Shown one piece after another: positions 1 to 8,161 of a DNA stretch of 43,417 nucleotides; within the stretch, counting starts at the first letter, position 1; every line of letters begins with the position of its first letter. A model generated the notes under the pieces. The model did not search any database, was not told the origin of the DNA, and saw only the letters and a program-made list of their open reading frames with translations. Origin of the DNA: Magnetaquiglobus sp039908105 (GTDB taxonomy: Bacteria > Pseudomonadota > Magnetococcia > Magnetococcales > Magnetaquicoccaceae); contig JAMOBI010000034.1 in NCBI GenBank assembly GCA_039908105.1, positions 1 through 43,417 on the forward strand. The letters are read 5' to 3'. The position numbers and the translations under genes are program-made.

Positions 1-1
1 G

Positions 2-118
2 GGCGAAAATGGAAAATGGGAATCCCGAACACCAGCTATGGCTGCAGGTCTCGCTGACCATGTCTGGACGGTTCATGAGTGGATTTCATTTCCATCCCGA
101 CCTGCCAGGTTAACGTAA
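2..118 (+). pseudogene. C-terminal fragment of an IS transposase (cut by window edge)
   Basis: An open frame enters from the left edge and stops at a TAA at 116-118, giving 38 residues. It contains RTPAMAAGLADHVWTVHEW, which resembles the conserved extreme C-terminus of DDE transposases of several insertion sequence families (a TPAMAAG-x-DHVW type ending). The stop codon lies inside a sequence, AGGTTAACGTAAGACACC, that recurs at both ends of a 342-bp cassette at 4730-5071, so it is probably the terminal inverted repeat of this element. The IS family cannot be fixed from 38 residues. An IS1-like element is possible because the repeat read inward begins with GGT. Whether the gene is intact outside the window is unknown. 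Confidence 0.6.
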
Positions 119-124
119 GACACC
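107..124 (-). repeat. Terminal inverted repeat of the IS at the left edge
   Basis: AGGTTAACGTAAGACACC is the reverse complement of the GGTGTCTTACGTTAACCT-type ends seen at 4730-4750, 5051-5071 (reverse) and 15071-15090. It directly follows and overlaps the transposase stop codon, as expected for an IS right end. Confidence 0.6.
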
Positions 125-179
125 ATCCGATTTTACAGGGAATTTTGAATTGCATTGCACGAGAGTGAACGTAAGTTGG

Positions 180-1406
180 TCAGAAGTCATAGGATTTGAA
201 CTCAACCACCGGGGCCAACTTTTCGCCTGCGGCTTCGGCCAAAAATGGGGTGAGATGCTGCTGCGCCTGCAATAAAGTCCAACCCTGACGCCGCGCAAGC
301 AACGCCAGATCCTCGTGTTCGATGCGCCAGATGCCGCCGGCCTCCTTGGCACGCACCGAACCCCAGGGAGATTTCAATACATGCTCTTCGCGCGGCAACA
401 CATAACGATCCATCAACGCCACCCGCACCCCGAGGGTCGTGGTGTTTCCCAGAATGACCCGGGCCAGCTCCTCCTCATCGCCCTGCAAGGCCACCACCTC
501 CAGCCGCACCCCGGGACGCCCCTTTTTCATGGTCATCGGGATCAACGCCACATCCAGCGCCTTGGCCACGAAAAGCCGCTCCCATAAGGTTCCATACCAC
601 TCGGGATTCATGTCATCGATGTGGGCAGAAAGCACCGCCACCCGCTCACGATCCATGTCCGTGACCGGTGGAGGGGCCTCTTCGTCGGTCTCGCAGATCA
701 AAACGCGCATCAGATTGGCCCGCCCCGGCAGATCACGACTCCCCAGGCCATACCCCACTCGATCGATGCGGGGAAAATCCGGCGCACCATAGCGTTCGAC
801 CAGCGACACCAGAATCGCGGCCCCGGTGGGGGTGACCAGTTCGGCCTCGACCGGATCGGCCCGCAATGGCGCCTGATGACACTTCAACAGCTCGATCACC
901 GCCGGAGCCGGAATCGGCATGCGGCCATGGGCACACTGCACCGATCCGGAACCGGTCGGCACCGACGACGCGGTCACCTGCGTCACCCCCATTTTCCAGA
1001 CCGCGTAGGCCGCACCCACGATGTCGAGAATGGCATCGACCGCACCCACTTCGTGAAAGTGGACCTGATCGACCGGAATCCCATGCACCGTGGATTCGGC
1101 CTCGGCGAGTTTGACGAAGATCTTTTCAGCCAACTCCTTGACCGGATCCGGAAGTTCAGCCGCGCGAATCAAACCGAGAATGGCCGCAAGCTGCCGTTCC
1201 TGCTCATACTCCTGGGTCAGACGAATCGCGGCGTGAATTCCGCGCACCCCGCCGCGTCGCCCACGCTTGAGCTCCAGGGTCCAGTTCGGCAGCCCCAGAG
1301 TGGCGAGTGCGGCGCGCAACGCCTTGGGTTCCAGGCCCGCATCCAAACAGGCCGCCATGAACATATTGCCGGAGATCCCCGCCTCCAGATCCAGATGCAT
1401 CCGCAT
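180..1406 (-). CDS. larC: LarC, nickel-pincer cofactor CTP-dependent nickel insertase
   Basis: The 408-residue product matches the LarC family in length and in its opening, MHLDLEAGISGNMFMAACLD, which contains the D-x-x-x-GISGNM block. Later blocks are HFHEVGAVDAILDIVG around residue 120 and SAHIDDMNPEWYG around residue 260. LarC inserts nickel into the pyridinium-dithiocarboxylate cofactor used by lactate racemase-type enzymes; this is family knowledge. LarE lies 30 kb away at 31749, and neither LarB nor a LarA-like enzyme is visible here. The gene is 13 nt downstream of fliR on the same strand, so it may be read from the flagellar transcript. The His-rich linker found in some LarC proteins is not obvious. 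The start ATG at 1406 is followed two codons later by another ATG. Confidence 0.93.
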   Translation of the reverse strand: MRMHLDLEAGISGNMFMAACLDAGLEPKALRAALATLGLPNWTLELKRGRRGGVRGIHAAIRLTQEYEQERQLAAILGLIRAAELPDPVKELAEKIFVKLAEAESTVHGIPVDQVHFHEVGAVDAILDIVGAAYAVWKMGVTQVTASSVPTGSGSVQCAHGRMPIPAPAVIELLKCHQAPLRADPVEAELVTPTGAAILVSLVERYGAPDFPRIDRVGYGLGSRDLPGRANLMRVLICETDEEAPPPVTDMDRERVAVLSAHIDDMNPEWYGTLWERLFVAKALDVALIPMTMKKGRPGVRLEVVALQGDEEELARVILGNTTTLGVRVALMDRYVLPREEHVLKSPWGSVRAKEAGGIWRIEHEDLALLARRQGWTLLQAQQHLTPFLAEAAGEKLAPVVEFKSYDF

Positions 1407-1419
1407 AACAATCTCAAAA

Positions 1420-2214
1420 TCACAATTTCAGAACGTGAAGGGAGGCCGTGATAAAGGCATCCATCTCCTGGACCATCACCTCTCCGAAGATGGTCATGGT
1501 CAACCCCATGACGACAAAGCCGACAATCTGGGCAATCGGCATGGCCACGAAAAAGACCTGAATCTGCGGCGAAGCACGGTTGATCAGACCCATGCCCAGG
1601 TACAACAACTTGGTGGCACCAATCACCGGTGCTGCCACCAGCAGCGCCAGCCGGAACATGCGCACCATCATCTCCACACCGCCGCGCAACAGATCCTCGG
1701 TGTGCGGCAATCCGGCCCCGAGCGGCAGGGTGGCAAACGAACGTGCGATTCCCTCAACGAGCATATGGTGACCGTTGAAACCCAAAAAGAGCATCAACGC
1801 GGTCATGTACATCAGGTTGGAAAGCACACCCTCCTGGACTCCGGAGGTGGGATCCATCACCATGGCCATCGAGAGTCCCATTTGAAAGCCCATCAAACCC
1901 CCGGCCACCTGGACTGCCACCAGCACCCAGTGGATCAGCATGCCAAAAACCGCACCAATAATTACTTCGGTAATCGCGGCATACCCCATGGCCACCACAC
2001 TCCCCTTGCCTTCACCAGCCCAGGGAGAGACCAGCGGATAGATCACCACGGTGAGTGCCAGCAAAAGCAGTGCCTTGACCCGGCTGGGTCCAACGCTGCG
2101 CGAAAAGAGGGGGGCGGCCAGAAACATGCCGGTCAGGCGCGAAAAGATCAACATCAAGCGCTCGATCTCACCCGTGGAGAAACCGAACAGATCCAGCAGG
2201 GCCGAAGGTTCCAT
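1420..2214 (-). CDS. fliR: FliR, flagellar type III export gate protein
   Basis: The 264-residue, strongly hydrophobic protein has about six predicted membrane segments. It carries the FliR-type stretch GGLMGFQMGLSMAMVMDP near residue 105, in the conserved region of the family. FliR forms the export gate with FliP and FliQ at the base of the flagellar basal body. It lies 20 nt downstream of fliQ on the same strand, the usual fliQ-fliR order. No fliP is found upstream, and flhB, often next to fliR, is 27 kb away at 29239. Confidence 0.95.
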   Translation of the reverse strand: MEPSALLDLFGFSTGEIERLMLIFSRLTGMFLAAPLFSRSVGPSRVKALLLLALTVVIYPLVSPWAGEGKGSVVAMGYAAITEVIIGAVFGMLIHWVLVAVQVAGGLMGFQMGLSMAMVMDPTSGVQEGVLSNLMYMTALMLFLGFNGHHMLVEGIARSFATLPLGAGLPHTEDLLRGGVEMMVRMFRLALLVAAPVIGATKLLYLGMGLINRASPQIQVFFVAMPIAQIVGFVVMGLTMTIFGEVMVQEMDAFITASLHVLKL

Positions 2215-2234
2215 AGGTTACGGCTCCATCGGGA

Positions 2235-2504
2235 TCACAACACCATGCGCGGGATGGTGTCGAAAAGTTTGGCGAAATAGTCCATCAGGGTCTCCATCAT
2301 CCACGGCAGGGTGAGGGAGAGCGCCAGAAAGGTGGCGAGAATCTTGGGGATGAAAGTGAGGGTCATCTCCTGGATCTGGGTCACGGACTGAAACAGCGAG
2401 ATCACGATACCCACCACCAATGCGGTCAACAGCATGGGCGCCGAGATCAACAGAGCGATCTTCAAGGCATCGTTCACCAGTTCCAGAACCGTGGTCACAG
2501 GCAT
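2235..2504 (-). CDS. fliQ: FliQ, flagellar type III export gate protein
   Basis: The 89-residue protein has two hydrophobic hairpin helices and the family pattern VVGIVISLFQSVTQIQEMTL followed by FIPKI. This is the normal FliQ length. The frame stays open upstream to 2630, but the ATG at 2504 (MPVTTVLELVNDALK) gives the family-length protein and is preferred. No clear Shine-Dalgarno sequence is seen. It is the first gene of a probable fliQ-fliR-larC transcript; about 100 nt separate it from the permease gene upstream. Confidence 0.93.
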   Translation of the reverse strand: MPVTTVLELVNDALKIALLISAPMLLTALVVGIVISLFQSVTQIQEMTLTFIPKILATFLALSLTLPWMMETLMDYFAKLFDTIPRMVL

Positions 2505-2604
2505 TGGAGGGCTGCTCCGTTCGTGATGGATGGGAAATGACGGTCGTGATGGCACGTCATCATGGTATCCCAATCCAAAACCCGTGCCAAGCGTGACGTG
2601 TGTT

Positions 2605-3738
2605 TCATGATCGGTCCAATTGCTCGCCATGGATCATCTCGTAGACCTCGAAGACCGAAATCGCCATGGCGGCCAGAATCGGACCGAAAAAGAGTCCGAG
2701 GATGCCGAACTGGATCAAACCGCCGAAGGTCGAGAGCACGGTGAAGAGCGTGTAGTTAAGCACATGCAGTTCACCATTGCCAGTCTGCTGCTGCCTGGCC
2801 AGCCAGCCCATCAACAGCGGACGGGTGAGGTTGTCGATCAGAAAACCGGTCACCAGGGCGCCCCAGAGCGCCAGAAAGAGCGCCTGCCCCGGATGACCAT
2901 GCAGGTAGAGCACGTAGGCGGTCGGCGCCCAGACCACCACACCGCCGACCACCGGAATGAACGAGGCTGCCGCGATCGCTACCCCGAGATAGAACCAGGG
3001 CAGTCCCATAAAGGCGGTCACCAACGAGAACGAGGCCCCTTGCAACAAGGCCACACCGATGATGGTGGTGGTGAGCACGGTTGCCAGCGCGGTGAAACGA
3101 CCGAAGAGGATGTCGTCGTAGTGGTTGGAGAGCGGCGAGAGAATTTTTAATTGGTCCGCCAAACGCGGCCCGTCGCGGTAGAAGAAGAACAGCGCGAACA
3201 CCACCAGCAGCAATGAGGCGACGAAGACCAGCCCGTTGTTGGTGATCCCCTTGAAAAGATTCAACAGCACCAGGCCGATCCCTGTGCCCACCTGTTGGTG
3301 ATTGTGACCGATCCAGTCGATCACCTCCTCGCGCGGATACTCCGGGATCGGCAATGCAACGAGCAGACGGCGCAACTCGGCAGTCAAGGCCTCGGGCGAG
3401 GCGAAACCGGCAAACCACCCCTGGATATCACGCGAGAGAGTGCCTGCTTTCACGGCTGTCGCGACCAGCAGGTACAAAATCGGGCTGACCACCAAAAAAA
3501 ACATCAAAACAGTCATGAAAAGTGCGGCGCGATCCGATTCATTAGGCATGCGCGCCAAAATGCGCCGATAGAGCGGATAGGTCGAAGAGGCCAAGAGCGC
3601 CGCAAGAAACAATCCGGGCAGAAACGGGGAGAAGAGCCACCCCATGCCGACAATCGCCAATACCAGAAGGGTCAAAAGAAACCCCTCCTGGTAAGGATGC
3701 GCCATTGGCTGCGTAAGAGAATCGGAATTTTTCATCAT
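2605..3738 (-). CDS. AI-2E family (UPF0118) transporter
   Basis: The protein of about 377 residues has an N-terminal pair of membrane helices, a central soluble stretch, and about five C-terminal helices. Around residue 280 it has the characteristic FIPVVGGVVVWAPTAYVLYL, and later FLIDNLTRPLLMGW. This architecture and these motifs mark the AI-2E/PerM family, whose members export small molecules or act as Na+/H+ antiporters; the substrate here cannot be told. Translation could start at a GTG at 3768 or at either of two adjacent ATGs at 3738 and 3735. The ATG at 3738 is listed because the upstream residues are poor in family character. It is divergent from the secreted-protein gene at 3809. Confidence 0.88.
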   Translation of the reverse strand: MMKNSDSLTQPMAHPYQEGFLLTLLVLAIVGMGWLFSPFLPGLFLAALLASSTYPLYRRILARMPNESDRAALFMTVLMFFLVVSPILYLLVATAVKAGTLSRDIQGWFAGFASPEALTAELRRLLVALPIPEYPREEVIDWIGHNHQQVGTGIGLVLLNLFKGITNNGLVFVASLLLVVFALFFFYRDGPRLADQLKILSPLSNHYDDILFGRFTALATVLTTTIIGVALLQGASFSLVTAFMGLPWFYLGVAIAAASFIPVVGGVVVWAPTAYVLYLHGHPGQALFLALWGALVTGFLIDNLTRPLLMGWLARQQQTGNGELHVLNYTLFTVLSTFGGLIQFGILGLFFGPILAAMAISVFEVYEMIHGEQLDRS

Positions 3739-3808
3739 ACTTTTATTAATTCTTTTACAAATCCGCACGCTTTTTCAAGGAAGCCCATCAAGACGCGAGG
3801 AGAAGATC

Positions 3809-4498
3809 ATGAAACCGATTTACTACGTCTGTTTGACCCTTTCGCTCATGGCCGCGCCGCTCTCCCTGGCCTGGGCCGACGAGCCCGGCAAGGCCCCGGC
3901 CAAGGCCGTGCACGCTCCTGCCAAGACGGGCAAATCCGAGGATGCCAAGAGCAAGGATGCTGCCCGCGCCGCTCAGGTCAAGAAAGACAAGGAGCATGTG
4001 CGTCAGATCGTCCTCGCCAAAAAGCAGCAGCGTCTGGCCAAGAAAGGGACCGCTCAGGTGGCCAAGCGTCCCACTGACAAGACCATGGACAGCAAGGCCA
4101 AAAACAACGCCAAAGCTGCAAGCAACAAAGCGACCGCCAAGTCGAACGTGAAGAAACCGACCCGTACGGCTCGCGGACCGGCAGCATCGGGCACGCTTGG
4201 CATTCGCACCTGGAACTTTCCGGAATCCTCCGCAGGGCGCGTCAAGAAACTCAACGAGCTGGCGGGCCACATCCGGGCAGCCGAGAACGCCTACGATGCC
4301 GAAAATGTGAAATATCAAAAGCTTTTAAAAACTAGCAAGGAACAGGCCAAGCCGGACCCGAAAGCCGTCACCACCCCGGATGCGCAGCTGGCCGCCTCGC
4401 AACGTCGCCTCTCCGAGATCATGCAGAAGCTCGACTCCCTGCATCACCACCGCAACGAAGTGGCGGATATCGTTTTCTTGAAGAACGTGCGCAACTGA
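3809..4498 (+). CDS. Lys/Ala-rich secreted hypothetical protein
   Basis: The family is not recognised. The 229-residue product has a clear signal peptide (MKPIYYVCLTLSLMAAPL then SLAWA, cleavage probably after AWA near residue 23). Residues 25-125 are very rich in Lys and Ala with KSKDAARAAQVKKDKE-like runs and no hydrophobic core, resembling the low-complexity tails of histone-H1-like proteins. The C-terminal 90 residues are predicted helical, with a possible coiled coil (AASQRRLSEIMQKLDSL). An AGGAGA ribosome site lies 7 nt before the ATG. It probably acts in the periplasm as a basic protein that could bind an anionic polymer, but that is inference. Confidence 0.75.
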   Translation: MKPIYYVCLTLSLMAAPLSLAWADEPGKAPAKAVHAPAKTGKSEDAKSKDAARAAQVKKDKEHVRQIVLAKKQQRLAKKGTAQVAKRPTDKTMDSKAKNNAKAASNKATAKSNVKKPTRTARGPAASGTLGIRTWNFPESSAGRVKKLNELAGHIRAAENAYDAENVKYQKLLKTSKEQAKPDPKAVTTPDAQLAASQRRLSEIMQKLDSLHHHRNEVADIVFLKNVRN

Positions 4499-4509
4499 AA
4501 TTTCAAGTC

Positions 4510-4541
4510 AAACCGCACCCAGCTTGGAATGTGTAGTTTTT
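4510..4541 (+). repeat. Solo end of repeat E
   Basis: AAACCGCACCCAGCTTGG and the following AATGTGTAGTTTTT match the outer end of the E repeats found elsewhere. It starts 12 nt after the secreted-protein stop codon. The matching opposite end (CCGGGTGCGGTTTAA) is at 5079-5093, so one E copy may once have spanned 4510-5093 and been interrupted by the cassette at 4730-5071. Confidence 0.75.
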
Positions 4542-4556
4542 GTTAAAACAGGAAAA

Positions 4557-4573
4557 CCCCGGCTCTGCCGGGG
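4557..4573 (-). terminator. GC-rich hairpin, possible terminator
   Basis: CCCCGGC-TCT-GCCGGGG forms a 7-bp stem with a 3-nt loop. Read on the minus strand it is followed by TTTTCCTGTTTT, so it fits termination of leftward transcripts coming from lpxK better than of the plus-strand gene. From 4574 to 4729 no gene or clear signal is seen. Confidence 0.5.
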
Positions 4574-4729
4574 TGACAGTAGAAGTTTGACATTTCCGGG
4601 AATCGTCCATGGTTTTTAATCCATCCAATGCTATTCGAGCCGAATGGGAGTTTCAATTTGAGTTTGAACAGTGCTCAGAGGATTGATGGCGTTTGGCAGT
4701 TCGGTAGATTCTATTGAATCGCAAAATCC

Positions 4730-5071
4730 GGTGGTGCCTTACGTTAACCTGGCGGATCAACCAAGCTGATTTGACTGATTGCGATGGTCTGGCACGCCAG
4801 TCATCAACCCTTAAAGCCTTTAGTCACGCGGCTTTGTTCTTGGGCCATGTTCGCGGGATTGTTTTGCAAAAGGCGCAAAACAATCCCGCAATCCTTGGCG
4901 GCGCGCGGCACATTTTTCGCAAATGGCGCGAAAAATGCTTCTTTTGAAGAGCGCGCTAAAGTCAAAGTCAAAACCCTGGGAGATGAATCTCCCAGACCTT
5001 CTCTTTTTTTTTCACTAATAAAAACTACACATTCCAAGCTGGTTGCGATTAGGTTAACGTAAGACACTACC
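4730..5071. mobile_element. 342-bp non-autonomous cassette (MITE-like) with IS-type ends carrying repeat E
   Basis: The left end reads GGTGGTGCCTTACGTTAACC and the right end, reverse-complemented, GGTAGTGTCTTACGTTAACC. The 21-bp ends differ at two or three positions. The same sequence borders the transposase fragment at 107-124. The inside has no credible gene. It holds a 15-bp hairpin (4853-4867 with 4875-4889, 7-nt loop), a second hairpin ATTTTTCGC/GCGAAAAAT (4911-4938), and CTGGGAGA-TGAA-TCTCCCAG before a T-run. Flanking 9-mers are not identical, so a target duplication is not shown. A plausible reading is an E repeat captured between IS ends and moved by the IS transposase. Confidence 0.65.
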
Positions 5072-5072
5072 T

Positions 5073-6176
5073 TTAAAACCGGGTGCGGTTTAATGCATTC
5101 AACCGCTCCCGCAGCCACGCCCCTCCCTCCAAAAAGCGCATCTCCACCCGCAGTGCATAAACCGGTAGAGCGGGTGACCAGCCATCCAGCTTCACCGCGT
5201 CCTTTTCGGTGCAGACCAGTGCCTTTGCCCCTGACCGGTGCGCCCGTTCGATCAATTGATTCAGTTCATCGCTCGTAAAAGCGTGATGATCAACAAAGGG
5301 GTAAAAATCCACCACCCGGAGCGGCAACGCCTCCAGGGTGCGCCGGAATCCCTCGGGTACGGCCAGACCGCAAAATGCCAGCACCGGCCCGGTCAGTCCG
5401 TCGAGCGGCAGAGGTTGATCCCCGCCAGACGAACAAAGCATCCAGGCTGTGGGGTGATGGGTGGCCATCAAAATCGGTTTGTCGGGAAATCGGCTTTGCA
5501 GCAATGCGCGGGTGGCGCGGGTGGCATCCGGGTCTTCGGCGCGGGTGAGGATCAGGGCGTGACAGCGGGCCAACGCCTGCGGGGATTCACGCAGGATGCC
5601 TCCGGGCAGCAGCTGGCCATTGCCGAACGGACGCCGGGCATCCAGAAGCACCAGATCCAGATCGCGGGCCACGTCCAGTCGGTGGAAGCCGTCATCCAGG
5701 ATGATGCGGTCGCTTCCCAATCGCTCAATGGCGTGCCGGATCAACACAGGCCGGTCAGGCCCGGTCAGAACCGCCACACCGGGGAGCGCGCGGGCCAAAA
5801 GGAGCGCCTCATCGGCAGCCTCAGGGGTGGACAGATGGACGCGGTCATGATCCGCGACCAGCGTGACGCGCGCGGTGGAGTGCTGCCGGTAGCCGCGACT
5901 GATCACGGCCACACGATACCCTTGATTTTGCAAATAACGGGCGATCCAGAGGGTCATCGGGGTTTTGCCGGTGCCGCCCACGGTGAGGTTGCCGACGCTG
6001 ATGACTGGACAAGAGGCACGGTAAGGTTGGAGCGTGCCGGATTGATAACGACCCACGCGCCATTGCTGATAGTGTGCCAGCACTTCTCCCAGCGCGCCCA
6101 AAAACAACAGCAACCCGCGCAGCGCCCACGATTCGGGTTGGCGTTCACCTCGCAGCCAGGGAAGGAGGCGGTGCAT
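5073..6176 (-). CDS. lpxK: LpxK, tetraacyldisaccharide 4'-kinase
   Basis: The 367-residue protein phosphorylates the 4' position of the lipid A disaccharide at the inner membrane. It has an N-terminal hydrophobic segment (LRGLLLFLGALGEVLAHY) and then the P-loop SVGNLTVGGTGKTP near residues 60-73. ILDDGFHRLDVARDLDLVLL is the conserved DDGFQ-type block, and VDFYPFVDHHAFT lies near the C-terminus. The start is set at 6176 because GGGAGTG lies 7-8 nt upstream; an ATG at 6191 in the same frame has no such site. The last residues, RTRF, and the stop codon lie in the end of an E repeat. waaA is upstream on the same strand, separated by another repeat block. Confidence 0.95.
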   Translation of the reverse strand: MHRLLPWLRGERQPESWALRGLLLFLGALGEVLAHYQQWRVGRYQSGTLQPYRASCPVISVGNLTVGGTGKTPMTLWIARYLQNQGYRVAVISRGYRQHSTARVTLVADHDRVHLSTPEAADEALLLARALPGVAVLTGPDRPVLIRHAIERLGSDRIILDDGFHRLDVARDLDLVLLDARRPFGNGQLLPGGILRESPQALARCHALILTRAEDPDATRATRALLQSRFPDKPILMATHHPTAWMLCSSGGDQPLPLDGLTGPVLAFCGLAVPEGFRRTLEALPLRVVDFYPFVDHHAFTSDELNQLIERAHRSGAKALVCTEKDAVKLDGWSPALPVYALRVEMRFLEGGAWLRERLNALNRTRF

Positions 6177-6227
6177 CGCAGTCACTCCCATTCAGATCGA
6201 TCGAGCACGCCTGTCCGACAGCCGCAG

Positions 6228-6340
6228 GCGGCGTCTTTGTTCTGGCGATGCTTTCTTGGAGACGGTTTGTAAAAAAAACGCAAAATGTCTCCAAGGAACC
6301 AAGGCCGCGCGCGGCGCATGTTTCGCAAAAGGCGCTTCTT
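6228..6340 (+). repeat. Partial, variant E repeat
   Basis: This is a left-truncated copy. Its first hairpin is a divergent version, CTTGGAGAC (6255-6263) pairing with GTCTCCAAG (6287-6295) across a 23-nt loop. It is followed by the shared GGCCGCGCGCGGCGCAT and TTTCGCAAAAGGCGCTTCTTT blocks. It runs directly into the full copy at 6341. Confidence 0.65.
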
Positions 6341-6596
6341 TTAAACCGCACCCATTTTGGGATGCGTAGTTTCTCGCAAGGCTGCGTGCAAGATGCGGGA
6401 GTCGTTTCCAAAAAGCGGAAACGACTCCCGCGAAGGCGGCGCGCGGCGCATTTTTCGCAAAAGGCGCGAAAAATGCTTCTTTGGAAGAGCGCGCTAAAGT
6501 CAAAACCAAAGTCAAAACCCTGGGAGATGAATCTCCCAGACCCTCTCTTTTTTTTCACCATTTAAAGTCGCACTTTCCAAGCCGAGTGCGGTTTAA
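6341..6596 (+). repeat. Full-length E repeat
   Basis: This 256-bp copy starts TTAAACCGCACCC and ends GAGTGCGGTTTAA. The first hairpin pairs GCGGGAGTCGTTTCC (6395-6409) with GGAAACGACTCCCGC (6417-6431) over loop AAAAAGC. The second pairs GCATTTTTCGC with GCGAAAAATGC. Then come CTGGGAGA-TGAA-TCTCCCAG and a run of eight T. It lies between waaA and lpxK in the direction of their transcription, with the waaA stop codon 8 nt from its end. Confidence 0.85.
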
Positions 6597-6603
6597 TTCA
6601 AAA

Positions 6604-7887
6604 TCAAACTCTCTCCAGAGTTTGCCTGATCTCCGTAACCGTACGTTCCAACGCGCCGGCATTGGCCGGAATAACCGCTCGGGCCGCCTCACCCATCTGC
6701 CGGCAACGCTCCGGATCTCCAAGCAACGCCTCCAGCCGGAGGCCGAGTTCCCGGTCGCTCTCCACCCGCAACGCGCCACCAACAGTCAGCAGTTGCTCGG
6801 CGATATCGCGAAAATTGAACACATGCGGTCCAAACAGCACCGGGACGCCCCAGGCCGCAGGTTCAAGCATGTTCTGTCCGCCGCGCGCCACCAGCGAGCC
6901 GCCGATGAAAACCAACCGGGCTAAACTGTACAGTCCGGCCAGCCAGCCGATCTCGTCCACCAGAAGCAGCGGTGCGCTCCACGACCCGGTCAGCTGCGAA
7001 AATCGTTGACACTCAAGACCCCTCTGCCGGATCAGCTCCAGCACATCCCCGGTCCGTTCCGGATGGCGCGGCACCAAAATCAAACGAGGTGCCAGCGGGG
7101 TTGTGATCAGTCGACGATGGAGGTCGAGCAGCATCGCCTCCTCGCCTGGATGGGTGCTGGCCGCTATCCAGACCGATGACATCGGGGTGCCCAGACGGGC
7201 CTGCAATCGATTCAGCAATGCCGGATCCGGGGATTTCAGCGCCTGGTCATACTTCAAATTGCCGGTGACCCGCACCCGTTCGGCAGGCGCACCCATGGCG
7301 ATCAGTCGCTCGGCATCGGCTTTGGATTGCATGAGGTAGCGCGTGCCATCGGCCAGCAATTGACGGGTCAACCAGCGAATGGCATGGTAGCGTTTGAAGG
7401 AGCGCGGCGAGATGCGCCCGTTGACCACCACGATTGGCACCCCTTTTTTTGCCAGCATACGGAACAGACCCGGCCAGAGTTCGGTCTCCATCACGATCAA
7501 AATTTCCGGACGGATCGCCTCAACCAGCGGGTGGATGCAAGGCGGCAGATCGACAGTGAGAAAATGATGGGCGCTCGCCTCCGGGATCTTGTCGCGCACC
7601 ACCTGCTGACCGGTGCGGGTGACGGTGGTGATGATCAGGTCGTGATCCGGGAAGGTGGTTTTGAGCCGGCTGGCCAGCTCGCGCGCGGCCATCGCCTCGC
7701 CCACCGAGACCGCATGCAGCCAGATGCGCCGGGATCCGGCTCCCGGTGCGCAAGCGCTGCTCGGAATCCACCCCAAACGCTGCAACACCGTGCCACGATA
7801 TTTGGGCGTGGCAAAGTAGCGCCAGATCCAGATCGGCAGGGTGATCAGGATGAGGAGGGTCAGAACGAGGTAGTAAAGGGGATGCAT
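6604..7887 (-). CDS. waaA: WaaA (KdtA), Kdo transferase
   Basis: The 427-residue glycosyltransferase adds Kdo to lipid IVA at the inner membrane. The start is the ATG at 7887 (MHPLYYLVLTLLILITLPIW), which gives the family's usual N-terminal membrane anchor. The frame is open to 7977, but those extra codons fall in repeat B and look spurious. Family blocks include RIWLHAVSVGEAMAARELA, then ILIVMETELWPGLFR, PIVVVNGRISPRSFKRY and a C-terminal GGSLVARGGQNMLEPAAWG. The gene pairs functionally with lpxK downstream. It is divergent from the ATPase gene at 8162. Confidence 0.95.
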   Translation of the reverse strand: MHPLYYLVLTLLILITLPIWIWRYFATPKYRGTVLQRLGWIPSSACAPGAGSRRIWLHAVSVGEAMAARELASRLKTTFPDHDLIITTVTRTGQQVVRDKIPEASAHHFLTVDLPPCIHPLVEAIRPEILIVMETELWPGLFRMLAKKGVPIVVVNGRISPRSFKRYHAIRWLTRQLLADGTRYLMQSKADAERLIAMGAPAERVRVTGNLKYDQALKSPDPALLNRLQARLGTPMSSVWIAASTHPGEEAMLLDLHRRLITTPLAPRLILVPRHPERTGDVLELIRQRGLECQRFSQLTGSWSAPLLLVDEIGWLAGLYSLARLVFIGGSLVARGGQNMLEPAAWGVPVLFGPHVFNFRDIAEQLLTVGGALRVESDRELGLRLEALLGDPERCRQMGEAARAVIPANAGALERTVTEIRQTLERV

Positions 7888-7915
7888 GCGGCCAGGATCA
7901 TCAATCACTATTCTA

Positions 7916-7982
7916 CCGTGGAACTCGTGCTTTTGGAGTTCCACGGTCGGGGGGTGAGGGGGTTCTCCCCCCATCATGCACA
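7916..7982 (+). repeat. Repeat B, copy 1
   Basis: CCGTGGAACTC (7916-7926) pairs with GAGTTCCACGG (7936-7946). Then comes GGTGAGGGGGTTCTCCCCCC, a second G/C hairpin, and ATCATGCA. The same layout recurs at 28655-28716 and 35331-35412. This copy is in the divergent gap between waaA and the ATPase gene. The rest of the gap to 8161 shows no further recognisable signal beyond the ribosome site of the next gene. Confidence 0.75.
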
Positions 7983-8161
7983 GTTGAAATTCAACTCAAA
8001 ACGTCCATCCGTTTACCGTATACCACGCCCCATCCCACTGGATCGAGAGTTTTTGGCGCCAAGGGTTTAAAAAAGCGACGTGATTGATTATGATGGATGC
8101 CAGCAGCGATCGCGTCGGGGCGACGTTGGGTGGATGGCCCAGGCTTTGGGAGGTGGAGAAG

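Noticed and set aside
1267..2280. Long plus-strand frames opposite larC, fliR, purD, alaS and groEL
   Set aside because: They are antisense to well-supported genes, rich in His, Arg and Gln as expected of shadow translation in GC-rich DNA, and match no family.
4721..5080. 9-bp target duplication around the 342-bp cassette
   Set aside because: The flanks GCAAAATCC and TTTAAAACC match at only five of nine positions, so no duplication is claimed.
6481..6560. CTGGGAGA hairpin plus T-run in E repeats as ordinary intrinsic terminators
   Set aside because: About eight bases separate the stem from the T-run, which is too many for a standard terminator, and copies occur in both orientations relative to genes. 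Kept only as part of the repeat.
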